64,000 nucleotides of DNA from Marinilactibacillus kalidii. GTDB lineage: Bacteria; Bacillota; Bacilli; Lactobacillales; Carnobacteriaceae_A. The position numbers and the translations under genes were made by a program. Numbering within the stretch: the first letter of the stretch is position 1; every line of letters begins with the position of its first letter. The stretch lies in assembly GCF_017599325.1 (NCBI RefSeq), contig NZ_JAGFVM010000043.1, positions 1 through 64,000 on the forward strand. The letters run 5' to 3'. Below the pieces are notes generated by a model, which ran no database searches, had not been told where the DNA came from, and worked only from the letters and a program-made list of their open reading frames with translations. Of this stretch, positions 35,368 to 44,679 are shown in pieces.

Positions 35368-36318
35368 CTAGTTATATTTGATACGTGGATCAACCACTGC
35401 GTACGTTATATCAACCAGTAGATTCGCCACGAGCACAACGACTGCTGAAAGCATCGTTACCGCCATCAGAATCGGGTAATCTCTCTGTTGAATCGCTGTA
35501 ATGGTTAGTCGTCCTAAGCCAGGCCACTGGAAAATCTGTTCCGTAACAATCGCCCCACCAACTAATCTTGGTAAATCCGTCCCAATAATCGTAATAACTG
35601 GGATCATCGCATTTCTAAGGCCATGTTTCGTAAGAATCGTCTTAGTAGCAAGACCTTTAGCCGTTGCGGTTCTCATATAATTTTCCCCATACACTTGAAT
35701 CATTGTTGAACGCATATAACGTGCCATATTGGCAATATAAAACGCAGATAAGACAACAACCGGTAAAACCAGATGCCTTAAGACTTCAAAAAATCCACCA
35801 TCTCCGCCAAGTTCAGTCATACCTCCAGTAGGGAACCAGCCTAAACGAACAGCAAAGATATAAATCAATCCTAGTCCTAGGAAAAAGTTTGGAATCGAAA
35901 CACCAATAAATGATCCACTTGTTAACAAATTGTCTACCCAACTACCTTGTTTTCTTGCACTAATAATACCTAATGGAATAGCGACAATATAAGAGAATAA
36001 TAGCGTTGAGCCCATCAATACGACCGTTGGTACCAATCTAGAAACGAGTATAGGCAGCACTGGATAACGTGTCGAAAATGAATTTCCGAAATCTAATGTT
36101 AATGCTCTCCCCAACCACCGAACATATTGAATCGGTACTGGTTGATCCAGTCCTAAAGCTCGCTCTGTTGCTGCGATCTGTTCTGGTGTCGCGTCAGGTG
36201 TGACAAATAATTCTGCCGGATTCCCAGGTGTTAGATTGACCATCATGTATGCCGCGATCGAAATCATCAGTAATACTGGTATGGCCGTCAGCAGTCGCTT
36301 CAAGATAAATTTTTGCAT
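35368..36318 (-). CDS. oppB: Oligopeptide ABC transporter permease OppB
   Basis: 316 aa, six membrane segments. It begins MQKFILKRLLTAIPVLL, the typical OppB/DppB N-terminus, and has the EAA loop YMRTATAKGLATKTILTKHG. It is the first transporter gene of the operon, 45 bp after the second amidohydrolase gene. Confidence 0.93.
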   Translation of the reverse strand: MQKFILKRLLTAIPVLLMISIAAYMMVNLTPGNPAELFVTPDATPEQIAATERALGLDQPVPIQYVRWLGRALTLDFGNSFSTRYPVLPILVSRLVPTVVLMGSTLLFSYIVAIPLGIISARKQGSWVDNLLTSGSFIGVSIPNFFLGLGLIYIFAVRLGWFPTGGMTELGGDGGFFEVLRHLVLPVVVLSAFYIANMARYMRSTMIQVYGENYMRTATAKGLATKTILTKHGLRNAMIPVITIIGTDLPRLVGGAIVTEQIFQWPGLGRLTITAIQQRDYPILMAVTMLSAVVVLVANLLVDITYAVVDPRIKYN

Positions 36319-36363
36319 ATTTTTCTCCCCTTTACTTCTAACAGATACCGTTGCGCTGTTTTT

Positions 36364-37548
36364 CTATCCTAAGTATTCTTCAATAATGGATAAGAAAACT
36401 TCCCCCGAACGTAACAGCGAATCTTCGTGAATCTTAAATTTTGGATGATGGTGTGGATAAGGTGCATCATCTTCTGGTACCTTCGCGCCAACTCTGAAAA
36501 ATGCTCCCGGCTTTTCTTTCAAGAAATAAGCAAAATCTTCTCCACCCATTGATCCACCGATCTCTTCTACTTGATCCTCGCCAAAGGTTTGTGTGAATCG
36601 TTGTTTAAGTTTTTCTACCTCTACCGGATCATTTTGAATTGACGGATAACCTCGATCATAATTCAAGTCCAGTGTTGCCTCGAACGCTTCTGCAATATGT
36701 GTACTCACTGAATGAAGTTTTTGTTCGATCAAGTCTTGAACATCGTGCTGCATCGTTCGAACGGACCCTTTGATGGTCGCTGTATCCGCGATAATGTTAT
36801 AGGCTTCTCCACCTGCTTCAAAGCCTGCAATCGTCAGTACCGCTGGTTTCACCGGATCTGTTATTCGACTGACTACTTGCTGTAAGCTTGTGACGATCTG
36901 CGTACCAATGGTTAACGCATCATGCGTGTCGTGCGGCGCTGCCCCATGTCCACCTTTTCCTTGAATCGTCAATTTGAACATATCCGAATTGGCTGAACCA
37001 AAGCTGTAGTTGTAAAATACTTTCCCGACTTCTTGCAATGAATCTAAATGAATGCCAAATACATAATCAACGTCTTCTAACACACCCGCTTCTACCATCG
37101 ATTTTGCACCACCCGGTAGTACTTCCTCTGCATTTTGGTGAATCAATACAACGTTCCCATGTAGCTCATCCTTATGTTTGACGATCACTTTCGCTACGCT
37201 AAGTAACGAAGCTGTATGTCCATCATGACCGCAAGCATGCATGAAACCGTCATTTTTTGATTTGAACGATACCGCTGCTTCTTCATGAATTCTCAATGCA
37301 TCAAAGTCAGCACGTAAAGCAATCGTCGGCCCCGGATGTGCCCCAGTAATTTTCGCTACCAATCCGTAGCCATTACCAATATCCGTTTGAATATCTTCAA
37401 TACCAAAAGAAGTTAATTTTTCTAAAATATAGTGTGCTGTTTCTTTTTCTTCAAAAGACGGTTCTGGATGTTCATGTAAATATCTTCTCCAGCTGACCGT
37501 CTCATCAAAATGTTGCTTTAATTCTTCTGCCCATGCCGTGTAAGCCAT
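36364..37548 (-). CDS. M20D-family amidohydrolase (second of a tandem pair)
   Basis: 394 aa, full length for M20D (HipO/N-acyl-amino acid amidohydrolase group). Metal ligands lie in MHACGHDGHTA (Cys/His), QNAEEVLPGGAKSM (Glu pair) and a C-terminal PHHHPKF. Such enzymes deacylate N-acetyl or other N-acyl amino acids and small peptides. It shares identical segments with the upstream neighbour (e.g. WRRYLHEHPEPSFEE), so the two arose by tandem duplication. Location before oppB suggests both act on peptides or acylated peptides imported by Opp. Confidence 0.9.
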   Translation of the reverse strand: MAYTAWAEELKQHFDETVSWRRYLHEHPEPSFEEKETAHYILEKLTSFGIEDIQTDIGNGYGLVAKITGAHPGPTIALRADFDALRIHEEAAVSFKSKNDGFMHACGHDGHTASLLSVAKVIVKHKDELHGNVVLIHQNAEEVLPGGAKSMVEAGVLEDVDYVFGIHLDSLQEVGKVFYNYSFGSANSDMFKLTIQGKGGHGAAPHDTHDALTIGTQIVTSLQQVVSRITDPVKPAVLTIAGFEAGGEAYNIIADTATIKGSVRTMQHDVQDLIEQKLHSVSTHIAEAFEATLDLNYDRGYPSIQNDPVEVEKLKQRFTQTFGEDQVEEIGGSMGGEDFAYFLKEKPGAFFRVGAKVPEDDAPYPHHHPKFKIHEDSLLRSGEVFLSIIEEYLG

Positions 37549-37584
37549 AATCCAACTCCTTCTTTTGATCGTTAATAGTCGTAC

Positions 37585-38808
37585 CTATTGATTAGACACC
37601 GTTTCTTTTATCGTCTTCTTTTGTTTATCGACCAGATAATGATCTACGATAGACAAGAAACACTTCCCGCCCAAGAGCAAGGCCCTTTCGTCAAAATCAA
37701 ATTTAGGATGATGATGCGGGTAGATGATCCCCTTCTCTTTGTTTCCTGAGTTTACGAAGAAGAAAGAACCCGGTTTTTCCTGTAAATAATAAGCAAAGTC
37801 TTCTCCGCCCATTCTTAGCGGTGTTGGTTCAACAGATGCTTCTCCAAATGTTTCAGTGAATAGCTCCGCCAGTAGTTTGGTTTCTTCTTCATGGTTATAA
37901 ACTGCTGGATAGCCACGTGTATACGTCACTTCACAAGTTGCGCCGTGCGCTTCGCAAATACTTTTCGTCATAGAACTAATTTTTTCTTCTATTAAGTCTC
38001 TTAATTCAGGTGCAAAGGTTCGAACGGTTCCTTTTAAGAAAGCCGTGTCTGCAATGACGTTGTAAGCACCGTCTCCCGCTTTTAATGTAGAAAACGTGAC
38101 GACCCCAGATTTCATCGGATCTTTTTGTCGACTAATGATTGACTGAAGTTGATTGACCACATAGGAGGCCACGAGTACAGAATCAACTGTTGCATCTGGG
38201 TGTGCGGCATGTCCGCCTTTCCCTTGAATCTTGATTTCAAAGAAATCGGGTGCTGCCATTGCATATCCTGAACAGTAGGTGACTTTTCCAAATTCCAGTG
38301 GTGATCTTAAATGAAGTCCGTAGACATAATCGACATCGTCCAAGACACCAGCTTCGACCATCGACTTTCCACCACCAGGTAACACTTCTTCAGCATGTTG
38401 GAAGATGAATTTAACCGTTCCCGATAAAGATTCCTGAAAATCAGCTAATACTTTTGCGACACTAAGCAAGGTTGCAGTATGACCATCATGACCACAAGCG
38501 TGCATTACGCCAGGATTCTTAGAAGCAAAAGCTAACCCTGTTGCTTCTTGGATTCTTAATGCGTCAAAGTCTGCTCTGAATCCAATTGTCGGTCCCGCTT
38601 TCTTTCCGCGAAGATAAGCGACGATTCCGCCTCCACCAACATTTTCCTGAATTTCACTATAGCCAAAAGACTTTAGCGTCTTAGCGATAAAAGCTCTTGT
38701 CTCCCATTCCTCGAAAGAAGGTTCTGGATGCTCGTGTAAATATCTTCTCCACGAAACCGTTGTTTCGTAATTGGCTGTTAACGCCGCTTCCCATTTGCTG
38801 TAAGCCAT
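37585..38808 (-). CDS. M20D-family amidohydrolase (first of a tandem pair)
   Basis: 407 aa. The same catalytic pattern as its neighbour: VMHACGHDGHTATLL, FQHAEEVLPGGGKSM and YPHHHPKFD. The dimerisation domain (about 185-300) differs more, so substrate choice may have diverged after duplication. It is the first gene of a long operon (amidohydrolases, oppBCADF, dipeptidase), preceded by a strong promoter and CodY-like sites. The 15-residue Lys-rich C-terminal tail (KKTIKETVSNQ) is not part of the fold. Confidence 0.9.
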   Translation of the reverse strand: MAYSKWEAALTANYETTVSWRRYLHEHPEPSFEEWETRAFIAKTLKSFGYSEIQENVGGGGIVAYLRGKKAGPTIGFRADFDALRIQEATGLAFASKNPGVMHACGHDGHTATLLSVAKVLADFQESLSGTVKFIFQHAEEVLPGGGKSMVEAGVLDDVDYVYGLHLRSPLEFGKVTYCSGYAMAAPDFFEIKIQGKGGHAAHPDATVDSVLVASYVVNQLQSIISRQKDPMKSGVVTFSTLKAGDGAYNVIADTAFLKGTVRTFAPELRDLIEEKISSMTKSICEAHGATCEVTYTRGYPAVYNHEEETKLLAELFTETFGEASVEPTPLRMGGEDFAYYLQEKPGSFFFVNSGNKEKGIIYPHHHPKFDFDERALLLGGKCFLSIVDHYLVDKQKKTIKETVSNQ

Positions 38809-38880
38809 TCACTTATCTCTCCTTCTGTCTAACGAATGTTTTTAAAATGAGTGTTTACACATCTTTATAATGTTTTTCAA

Positions 38881-38909
38881 ATTTTATCTTTAAATAATGA
38901 ATAAGTCAA
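38881..38909 (-). promoter_or_regulatory. Promoter of the amidohydrolase-opp operon
   Basis: TTGACT (38909-38904), 17 nt, TAAAAT (38886-38881) on the minus strand, 72 nt before the first gene. Confidence 0.75.
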
Positions 38910-38913
38910 TATG

Positions 38914-38928
38914 AATTGTCAGTAAATA
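38914..38928. promoter_or_regulatory. CodY-like box next to the opp operon promoter
   Basis: AATTGTCAGTAAATA matches the CodY consensus AATTTTCWGAAAATT at 12 of 15 positions and sits directly upstream of the -35 element. A second 12/15 match is at 39085-39099. The rest of the 545-bp gap is AT-rich with no ORF. Confidence 0.4.
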
Positions 38929-39354
38929 TAAAATAATTCTCTTATTTAATATAATTTATAATATTCATAGTTGATACATTAGCAATTGAAATCGATTACA
39001 ATTATCTGTGTCTGTTTTGTGACTAAAATATTCATTACAAACAGCTTATTCATAAGCTTATTTTTTAATGCAATCCTTTTTAAAAAATTTCAGAATTTTT
39101 ATTCTCCTATTTTTCTTAAATTAGTTTATGCATTTTATTGAATAAAACAGTCTTTTTTATTTCGGTTTTTCATTAAATAATATTGCAAAGATGTCATTGA
39201 TTTTACTTTTCCTAATAGTTCTCTCATCTTTTATTCTAATTTGTTTACATTCCATGAGCCATAGCATAAACTTGTAAAGTGATTCTTATCGTTTTTAAAG
39301 ACCATTCATAGTTTTTTAATTATAGAAGCTGTAGAAAATAGAGGATGTAGCACA

Positions 39355-39714
39355 TTGAAAGACAATGAAACGTTTAAAGAGATAATCGCTTATGCGAAAA
39401 CACTTGGTATGTCCACAGACGAGTACCTCATTTACCTTCACCAGAAGAACCAAGCTGTTAAAACGATTTTACTGAATGATAGTGAAGGCTTCAGACAATT
39501 TTTAAAAGAGTTTCACGATGTAATGGATGACTTAACGCTTTATGATAAAGATAGTGTAGAAGAAGTCGTTGCTATCAGAAAAGAGAAGTCGCTTCAAGCC
39601 TCCATCGATTTGTTGACCAATGTTAGTTCAGACCCAATGTTATTAGCACAAATGTATGAACATTATCAGTATGATTCAGATGAAGATACAAATACGATTA
39701 TGAATAAAAAATAA
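39355..39714 (+). CDS. Conserved hypothetical protein, unknown function
   Basis: 119 aa starting with TTG at 39355 behind AGAGGA. Soluble and acidic, predicted mostly helical, with no signal peptide and no membrane segment. I recognise no domain. It stands alone between the AT-rich region and a strong bidirectional terminator, so it is probably a real single-gene unit. Its C-terminal 15 residues are Asp/Asn/Lys-rich and probably disordered. Confidence 0.65.
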   Translation: MKDNETFKEIIAYAKTLGMSTDEYLIYLHQKNQAVKTILLNDSEGFRQFLKEFHDVMDDLTLYDKDSVEEVVAIRKEKSLQASIDLLTNVSSDPMLLAQMYEHYQYDSDEDTNTIMNKK

Positions 39715-39760
39715 AAGCGCTCTTGCCAGTAGATGATTCTCTCTACCGCAAGGCGCTTTT
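39713..39760. terminator. Bidirectional terminator
   Basis: AAAAGCGC / GCGCTTTT with inner CTTGC/GCAAG and GTAGA/TCTAC pairs, between convergent genes. Confidence 0.9.
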
Positions 39761-39763
39761 CGT

Positions 39764-40501
39764 TTAAATGGTTTCCAGTTTTGCGAGTGTCTCTCCTACT
39801 TTTCCTTCTATATAAAGGTCAACATCTAGATTTCCTGTGTCGATTTTTTCATCATTGATTACGACGACCCGTTTTCCTTGGAATTGCTGAATATAATGAC
39901 GCGCCGGATTCACACTTAAAGATGTTCCCGCTATAATCATCAAATCCGATGCCCTAATCGTTTCTTTGCTTTTTTGCACTACCTCTTTATTAGGATTTTC
40001 TCCAAATAAAACCACAGAGGGTCTAACTATTCCTTGATCGATTGGACACCTCGGTATTTGATCCTGATCTTTTTTCACTTCTTCAGGTAAATACTCTCTG
40101 CCACATGCCATACAATACCAAGTACGATGATGTCCATGCAGTTCAAGCACAAACCGATGACCCGCTTTTTGATGTAAACCATCAACATTTTGCGTGATTA
40201 CGCGAACGTCTTTACCCGATTGCTCCATTTCAGCAAGCATGCGGTGCGCATCATTTGGTATAGGTTCTTTTTGGTTTCTTCTAGGCCGATTGAAAAAGGC
40301 TTTTGGATGTTCTGTCAGATACTTTCTGCTCATGACTTTTTTAGGATCAAGATCTTGTTCTTCCATTTGAGTGTATCGCCCATCTTTTGAACGGTAGTCT
40401 GGCAGCCCACTTTCGGTAGATACGCCTGCGCCTCCGAAGAAAGCGATGATCCTTGCTTCTTCTATATACATCTTTAACTGTTCTATTTCATAATGCTTCA
40501 T
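39764..40501 (-). CDS. cobB: Sirtuin NAD-dependent protein deacylase
   Basis: 245 aa. NAD-binding GAGVSTESGLPDYR (about 20-33), catalytic TQNVDGLHQKAG and ELHGHH (His), and the FGENPN/GTSLSV motifs of the Rossmann fold are present. The zinc module has CMAC for the first pair, but the second reads RCPID, so the fourth Cys seems replaced by Asp. It would remove acetyl or similar groups from lysines using NAD+. The Opp operon is on the same strand but separated, so no functional link is implied. Confidence 0.93.
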   Translation of the reverse strand: MKHYEIEQLKMYIEEARIIAFFGGAGVSTESGLPDYRSKDGRYTQMEEQDLDPKKVMSRKYLTEHPKAFFNRPRRNQKEPIPNDAHRMLAEMEQSGKDVRVITQNVDGLHQKAGHRFVLELHGHHRTWYCMACGREYLPEEVKKDQDQIPRCPIDQGIVRPSVVLFGENPNKEVVQKSKETIRASDLMIIAGTSLSVNPARHYIQQFQGKRVVVINDEKIDTGNLDVDLYIEGKVGETLAKLETI

Positions 40502-40608
40502 CTATTACACCTCTCTAAATTCACCTTTCATTATATCAAGTTAACGACAAAAAGGCATACAACCGGCTCTTATAAGCAAAGCAACTTTTCAATTGCGCTA
40601 TTTTGTGC

Positions 40609-40614
40609 TATACT
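40609..40614 (+). promoter_or_regulatory. Extended -10 promoter of ssrA
   Basis: TGCTATACT (40606-40614) upstream of the mature tmRNA end; weak -35 TTTTCA at 40586-40591. Confidence 0.55.
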
Positions 40615-40668
40615 ATGGTTAGAAATGAGGTCATTCGTACTTCATTTTGTTTAGACTTTTTCTATATC

Positions 40669-41034
40669 GGGGTTGTTACGGATTCGACAGGCATAGATTG
40701 AGCTCGAGTTGCGTTCTGCAGGTGACGAGACTGCATACCAACGTCACAGTTAAATATAACTGCAAACAATAATAATAACACATACGCTTTAGCTGCGTAA
40801 TAGTAGCTTAGCGTGATCCGAACTGGTATCACCCACGTATCACGTTTGGGTCCTATAATTAAGTGGGATACGCTCAAGCTTTCCGTCTGGAAGCTTGAGA
40901 AGAGATAATCAGACTAGCGACACATGATGCCTGTTATGCGGCTAATGTAGAGCGAAACCTTAATAGTGTAACTATGATCGTAGATGCTTGAGTGCCAATG
41001 TGTCTGGACAGGGGTTCGACTCCCCTCAGCTCCA
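40669..41034 (+). ncRNA. ssrA: Transfer-messenger RNA (tmRNA)
   Basis: Starts GGGGTTGTTACGGATTCGAC and ends GGGGTTCGACTCCCCTCAGCTCCA, giving the tRNA-like acceptor and T arm. The tag reading frame (40762-40800) encodes ANNNNNTYALAA then TAA TAG, the expected degradation tag. It rescues stalled ribosomes. CCA is not fully encoded (TCA follows). The 3' end is the attachment site of a phage remnant: its last bases recur at 45677. Confidence 0.97.
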
Positions 41035-41099
41035 TCAAAACATCCGTATAGGAAGAATAAAGAAGAGGAATGCCGGTAAAATGGCATTCCTCTTCTTTT
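41026..41099 (+). repeat. Left att-like direct repeat (ssrA 3' end plus terminator)
   Basis: 74 bp that recur at 45677-45750 with four mismatches by my alignment: one at 41034 (A/G) and three in the hairpin loop. It contains the last nine bases of tmRNA and a strong terminator stem (AAGAAGAGGAATGCC and complement, 41061-41098). This is what integration of a phage at the ssrA 3' end leaves behind. Confidence 0.85.
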
Positions 41100-41100
41100 T
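41060..41100 (+). terminator. Terminator of ssrA
   Basis: AAGAAGAGGAATGCC stem with an 8-nt loop and T-run; part of the att repeat. Confidence 0.9.
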
Positions 41101-41251
41101 GTTTATGTTATGAGAAGGTATAAATCAATGCAAGGGGGTGTCAAAAGGGGAGTCGTTTTTTTAAATAAGTGACTCTTGATCAGATACGGAATGTAGAATT
41201 GTTTGATATAATTAAATGAAATAATAATATCAAATAGAAAAGGGAGAGTAT

Positions 41252-42064
41252 ATGGAAACAGAAATAAGTATAATTAAGGAAATTTTCTTTTTTCTTATAA
41301 GTGAAAGAATGTTTAATTTGTATGGAGCGTTTATAGGATCCTCATTAGCTTTTGCTGGGGCTTATTATATCTTCCAGAAACAGAGAAAAGAAGATAAAGA
41401 AATAGAGAATAAGAGGAATCAACCAATCCTTGTAGTCAGTCATAGCGAATTTGAAACTTCTAACTTTAAATTAGGTTATGATCTTGTAGATGCTGACATT
41501 CCTCTAAAAAACAATTCAAAATTCAGCTGCATTAAATTACCTTTCATAAATGCCGGAAAAACTCCAGTTTATGATATAAGATACTACTATGAAATAGAAA
41601 ATTTAAAAGAATTAAATGATGTTTTAAATTCTAAAGCGCCTGCTAAGGCGACGTTTTTATCTAATAGTCATGAAAATGATACTTTCTCTTTTTTTTATGC
41701 TGACAAGCAAAATCTTGTTAGACCTCGTTTTTCTATTAAAAAATATTATAAGATGATATCTGTATTAATGCCTAGTGAAGTTAACGAAATTGTTATTCCA
41801 ACATTTGTAGCGGCTATGTGGAATTATGAACTGTTTATATTTTCAAAACACCCTAGATACAATGATCATGAATCTTTCTCTCCAGTCATATCTCTTACAG
41901 TTATATATAGAGATTACAAAAATATAGAAAGAGAGTTAAAATATGATCTAACGATTCAAAACAAACATGCTGCTAACTCAGTGTACGGTTACTTTGTCGA
42001 TTTCGAAATTGTGACAACAAAAATACATGATATTGAATTAAAAAAAAAGCCCTCATCCAACTAA
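41252..42064 (+). CDS. Membrane-anchored protein of the phage remnant, unknown function
   Basis: 270 aa. One N-terminal membrane segment (about 21-43: YGAFIGSSLAFAGAYYIF) is followed by a charged linker and a 215-residue soluble domain probably rich in beta strands. No family recognised. It begins 150 bp inside the left att repeat, next to a lysis cassette, where temperate phages of Gram-positive bacteria often carry lysogenic-conversion or superinfection-exclusion genes. Transcribed opposite to the phage genes and lower in GC than its surroundings, suggesting separate acquisition. Confidence 0.65.
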   Translation: METEISIIKEIFFFLISERMFNLYGAFIGSSLAFAGAYYIFQKQRKEDKEIENKRNQPILVVSHSEFETSNFKLGYDLVDADIPLKNNSKFSCIKLPFINAGKTPVYDIRYYYEIENLKELNDVLNSKAPAKATFLSNSHENDTFSFFYADKQNLVRPRFSIKKYYKMISVLMPSEVNEIVIPTFVAAMWNYELFIFSKHPRYNDHESFSPVISLTVIYRDYKNIERELKYDLTIQNKHAANSVYGYFVDFEIVTTKIHDIELKKKPSSN

Positions 42065-42080
42065 GGACGAGGGCTTTTTA
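42045..42080. terminator. Bidirectional terminator
   Basis: AAAAAGCCCTC-TCC / GGA-GAGGGCTTTTT; it overlaps the 3' end of the 270-aa gene. Confidence 0.85.
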
Positions 42081-42137
42081 ATGTTTCAAGCGATATCTTC
42101 GGTTGCTCATTCAAAATGTACTTTGGAAAAATACACT

Positions 42138-42770
42138 TTATTGAATCTTGAAATAATGGTATAAAAACGACATCAAGTCTCTTTTTTCTTTTAAATATTT
42201 AACTTGCAGGTTCCCATGTAAGTAATCGCCTGTAAAATCATATTCGATAATTTTTCCCTTAACCCTGAATCTTGCTCTAATAAACGGCATAGTTTCTGAT
42301 GGATATACTTGTACTGCAAAATATTCTCCAGGTAAGATATCCTGAAATTTTTTTTTGATTCTTGTTTTTTTAAACCTAACTTTGGATATACGAGATAAAA
42401 TAGATACTACCTTTGAAGGTTCACCTCTATATTTTTCAGGAATTACTTTTTCATAAATTCTGATTGCTAATGGTTCCTTATATTCTAAATTATACATTTT
42501 AAACTTTAAAAATGGGGCGTCAACTGCTCCCAATAACACTATATAGTTATCATTACTACATTTATAGTAATCTTTAACTGGATGGTCATAATATGATTCT
42601 ACTTCGATATCAGATCTTTGAATTTCAACTACTTCAATATTACTATATTGAGATTTGTCGTATATAAAGACAATTATCTTTGCAATGGATATAAAAATAG
42701 ATATGAGACCAATAATAACTAATATATTTTCTAAAGATTGAAAAAAATTTAATTTTGTATTTATTATCAT
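42138..42770 (-). CDS. Membrane-anchored protein of the phage remnant, unknown function
   Basis: 210 aa with a single N-terminal membrane helix (about 13-37: ENILVIIGLISIFISIAKIIVF) and a basic soluble domain of about 165 residues. No family recognised. It resembles the convergent 270-aa protein in layout only. Located between that gene and the broken endolysin, the usual place for accessory (moron) genes. Very AT-rich. Confidence 0.65.
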   Translation of the reverse strand: MIINTKLNFFQSLENILVIIGLISIFISIAKIIVFIYDKSQYSNIEVVEIQRSDIEVESYYDHPVKDYYKCSNDNYIVLLGAVDAPFLKFKMYNLEYKEPLAIRIYEKVIPEKYRGEPSKVVSILSRISKVRFKKTRIKKKFQDILPGEYFAVQVYPSETMPFIRARFRVKGKIIEYDFTGDYLHGNLQVKYLKEKRDLMSFLYHYFKIQ

Positions 42771-42849
42771 CTTAAAACCTCTTTATATAATTCATTTAAT
42801 TCCTATTAGTATTCTAACATATGTAAAGTGCCATAAAAGGCACTTATTT

Positions 42850-44135
42850 CTATTTCAATAATTGATTAATTCTTTTTTGCACTTCATCAGGATTATAACC
42901 GGCTGCACGTAATTTCTGAGCACGTCCAGGATTAACACCCCAGCTATGCTTCTCGAAAGCAATTTCACGCGCTACCGCATCTACTGATCTGTTTTTCGTA
43001 GTCGGTACAGAACCGTTACCTAAATCAGTTAATCGAGCGAACCCGATATAGACTCCGTTGTTATTGATCAAACGAACTGAGTTTCTCCAGTTATTGTTGA
43101 TTGATTCAACTTTGGCGGTTAACTGTGCGTTCTTGACTGGACTTACTGCGTTACCTTGCGCATACAACTTACCTCCCGGAATCGTAACAGTCTGCCCTTT
43201 ACTTACAGTACCGCTTGGTTTAACCACTTCCGTACTGGGTGCTTTCGCGCCGTCTCGGATAATGCCAAGGAGTTGTAAGTTCTGTGCTGCTGTACCCTTA
43301 TAACCTTTGATACCATACTTAGCAGCTAACTTCGCACGGTTGTCATAGGTACCGTCTTCTCCAATTGATTCCAAATATTTCTGGATAGAGTTACCATGAT
43401 AAGCAACGTCTTTCTTCTCTTCTGGAGTCGCTTTATTGCCTTTTGAAGGTAGCGTGATGATTTGGCCAATCTTCAACTCTTTAGGATTGACTCCTGGATT
43501 CGCATGTTCTAAATCGACTACCTCAAAGTCTTTACCCTTCGCAATGCCCAAAACGTATCGCCCTCTTGAATCGTGTATTTACCACCTTCAATTGGTTTAA
43601 CTGGAGTTGGGTTCGCAATCGCTGCTTCAAGAATTTGTTTGTAGTTGAATACACAACAAGCTTTCCATGAATAACCTGGGAACTCATGGTGTGACTTAAC
43701 CGTCTTCACTTGTTTTTGATCTTTTTTGATGCGATCCACTAACAATCTTAGTGATACTTTCTGAGCTTCGGTCACTTTATCTGTTCTAAAGTCACCAGAT
43801 AGCACGATACCAATCGCTTGATTGTTTGAATTACCTACGTGATAAGTTCTCCAGTTGATTGGGTTACAGAATTTAATCGTTCCGTCTGGTTCGATAACGT
43901 ACGAATAACCAATACCTGGCCAACCTAGTGTATTTACATGGTAACGAGAATACCCGAGCGCATTTGAGCCAGATTGACCGATTTTGGTCAATGAATGATG
44001 AATTGCAATCATTGTCTTTCCCGACATTGGTAATACTGGAAACCGCTTCGTTGGATGTTTCGCTACTTGGTTTCGATAGTCAACAAATTTCGGTAGATCT
44101 GTATAGAGTCCGTATACTGTCATTTTATTTTCCAC
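42850..44135 (-). pseudogene. Frameshifted phage endolysin (amidase-LysM-CW_7)
   Basis: Two overlapping frames, 43518-44135 (N-terminal amidase_2 domain plus start of LysM) and 42850-43551 (rest of LysM, linker, SH3-like part, CW_7). Together they match the intact 424-aa lysin at 48139-49413 along its whole length. The break is at TTTTGGGCATTGCG near 43545: the intact copy has TGGGGAATTGC, so one G appears lost from a G-run. A sequencing error could explain it. The second frame could in principle yield a separate cell-wall-binding protein from an internal start. Confidence 0.85.
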
Positions 44136-44382
44136 CTTTCGAATATTGCTTTGCTAATTGATCGCCTAGTACGGCTGCTCCCGTAACGAGAATACCCTGT
44201 ATAATATTAGCTGCTGTAAATCCTCCGATTAATAGTGGTGTCAAAATCAAACTGATAAATAACAAGATAAAAGGAATCGTCCAATCCGGTAATTGTTTAG
44301 AATCCTTCATAAACATCCCCAACACATATAATGTGGGCACCATGATAAACCCTTCTTCAAAAATATATTTCATAATCTCCAT
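44125..44382 (-). CDS. Phage holin (PF16079-type)
   Basis: 85 aa with two to three membrane segments: VPTLYVLGMF (about 15-28), WTIPFILLFISLILTPLLIGGF (33-54) and IIQGILVTGAAVLGDQLAKQ (60-79). The pattern matches holins of Listeria, Clostridium and Lactobacillus phages (Phage_holin_5_2). It would pierce the membrane to release the endolysin. The ribosome site GGAGGAAG lies in the previous gene, and the end overlaps the start of the broken lysin gene. Confidence 0.8.
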   Translation of the reverse strand: MEIMKYIFEEGFIMVPTLYVLGMFMKDSKQLPDWTIPFILLFISLILTPLLIGGFTAANIIQGILVTGAAVLGDQLAKQYSKGGK

Positions 44383-44679
44383 CTATTCTTCCTCCATACT
44401 CTTTTTTAATTGATCTAATTCATTTCTTGTATCCGCAAGTTGTCTTTCTGCTTCGTCTAATTGATTGCGTAAATCTCGTTTGTCTCCTTCAAGTTCTTCA
44501 ATACTCGTTCTTAGCGTCCTAACTATGGCATCCAATCGCTCGATTTCTTTATATAGCCTATCTAGCATCTTGATTTCGTTCTCTTCCTTGGAAGTCCTAC
44601 GAGTAAAATAGACTGATATAATCGTTCCGACTATACCGCTTGAAAAGGCTACTAATAATATTTGATAGATTTGATTCAC
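44383..44679 (-). CDS. Phage membrane-anchored coiled-coil protein
   Basis: 98 aa. One N-terminal membrane helix (5-25) then 70 residues of charged heptad-like sequence (KMLDRLYKEIERLDAIVRTL ... ) forming a coiled coil. GTG start overlaps the stop of the preceding gene (GTGA). Such proteins are common in lysis cassettes; a holin-modulating role is possible but not shown. Confidence 0.65.
   Translation of the reverse strand: MNQIYQILLVAFSSGIVGTIISVYFTRRTSKEENEIKMLDRLYKEIERLDAIVRTLRTSIEELEGDKRDLRNQLDEAERQLADTRNELDQLKKSMEEE

Noticed and set aside
38809-39354. Small RNA or hidden gene in the AT-rich gap
   Set aside because: Only promoter and CodY-like sites could be supported; no hairpin plus T-run or ribosome site with an ORF.
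40662-40877. 71-codon minus-strand ORF
   Set aside because: Antisense to tmRNA; shadow.
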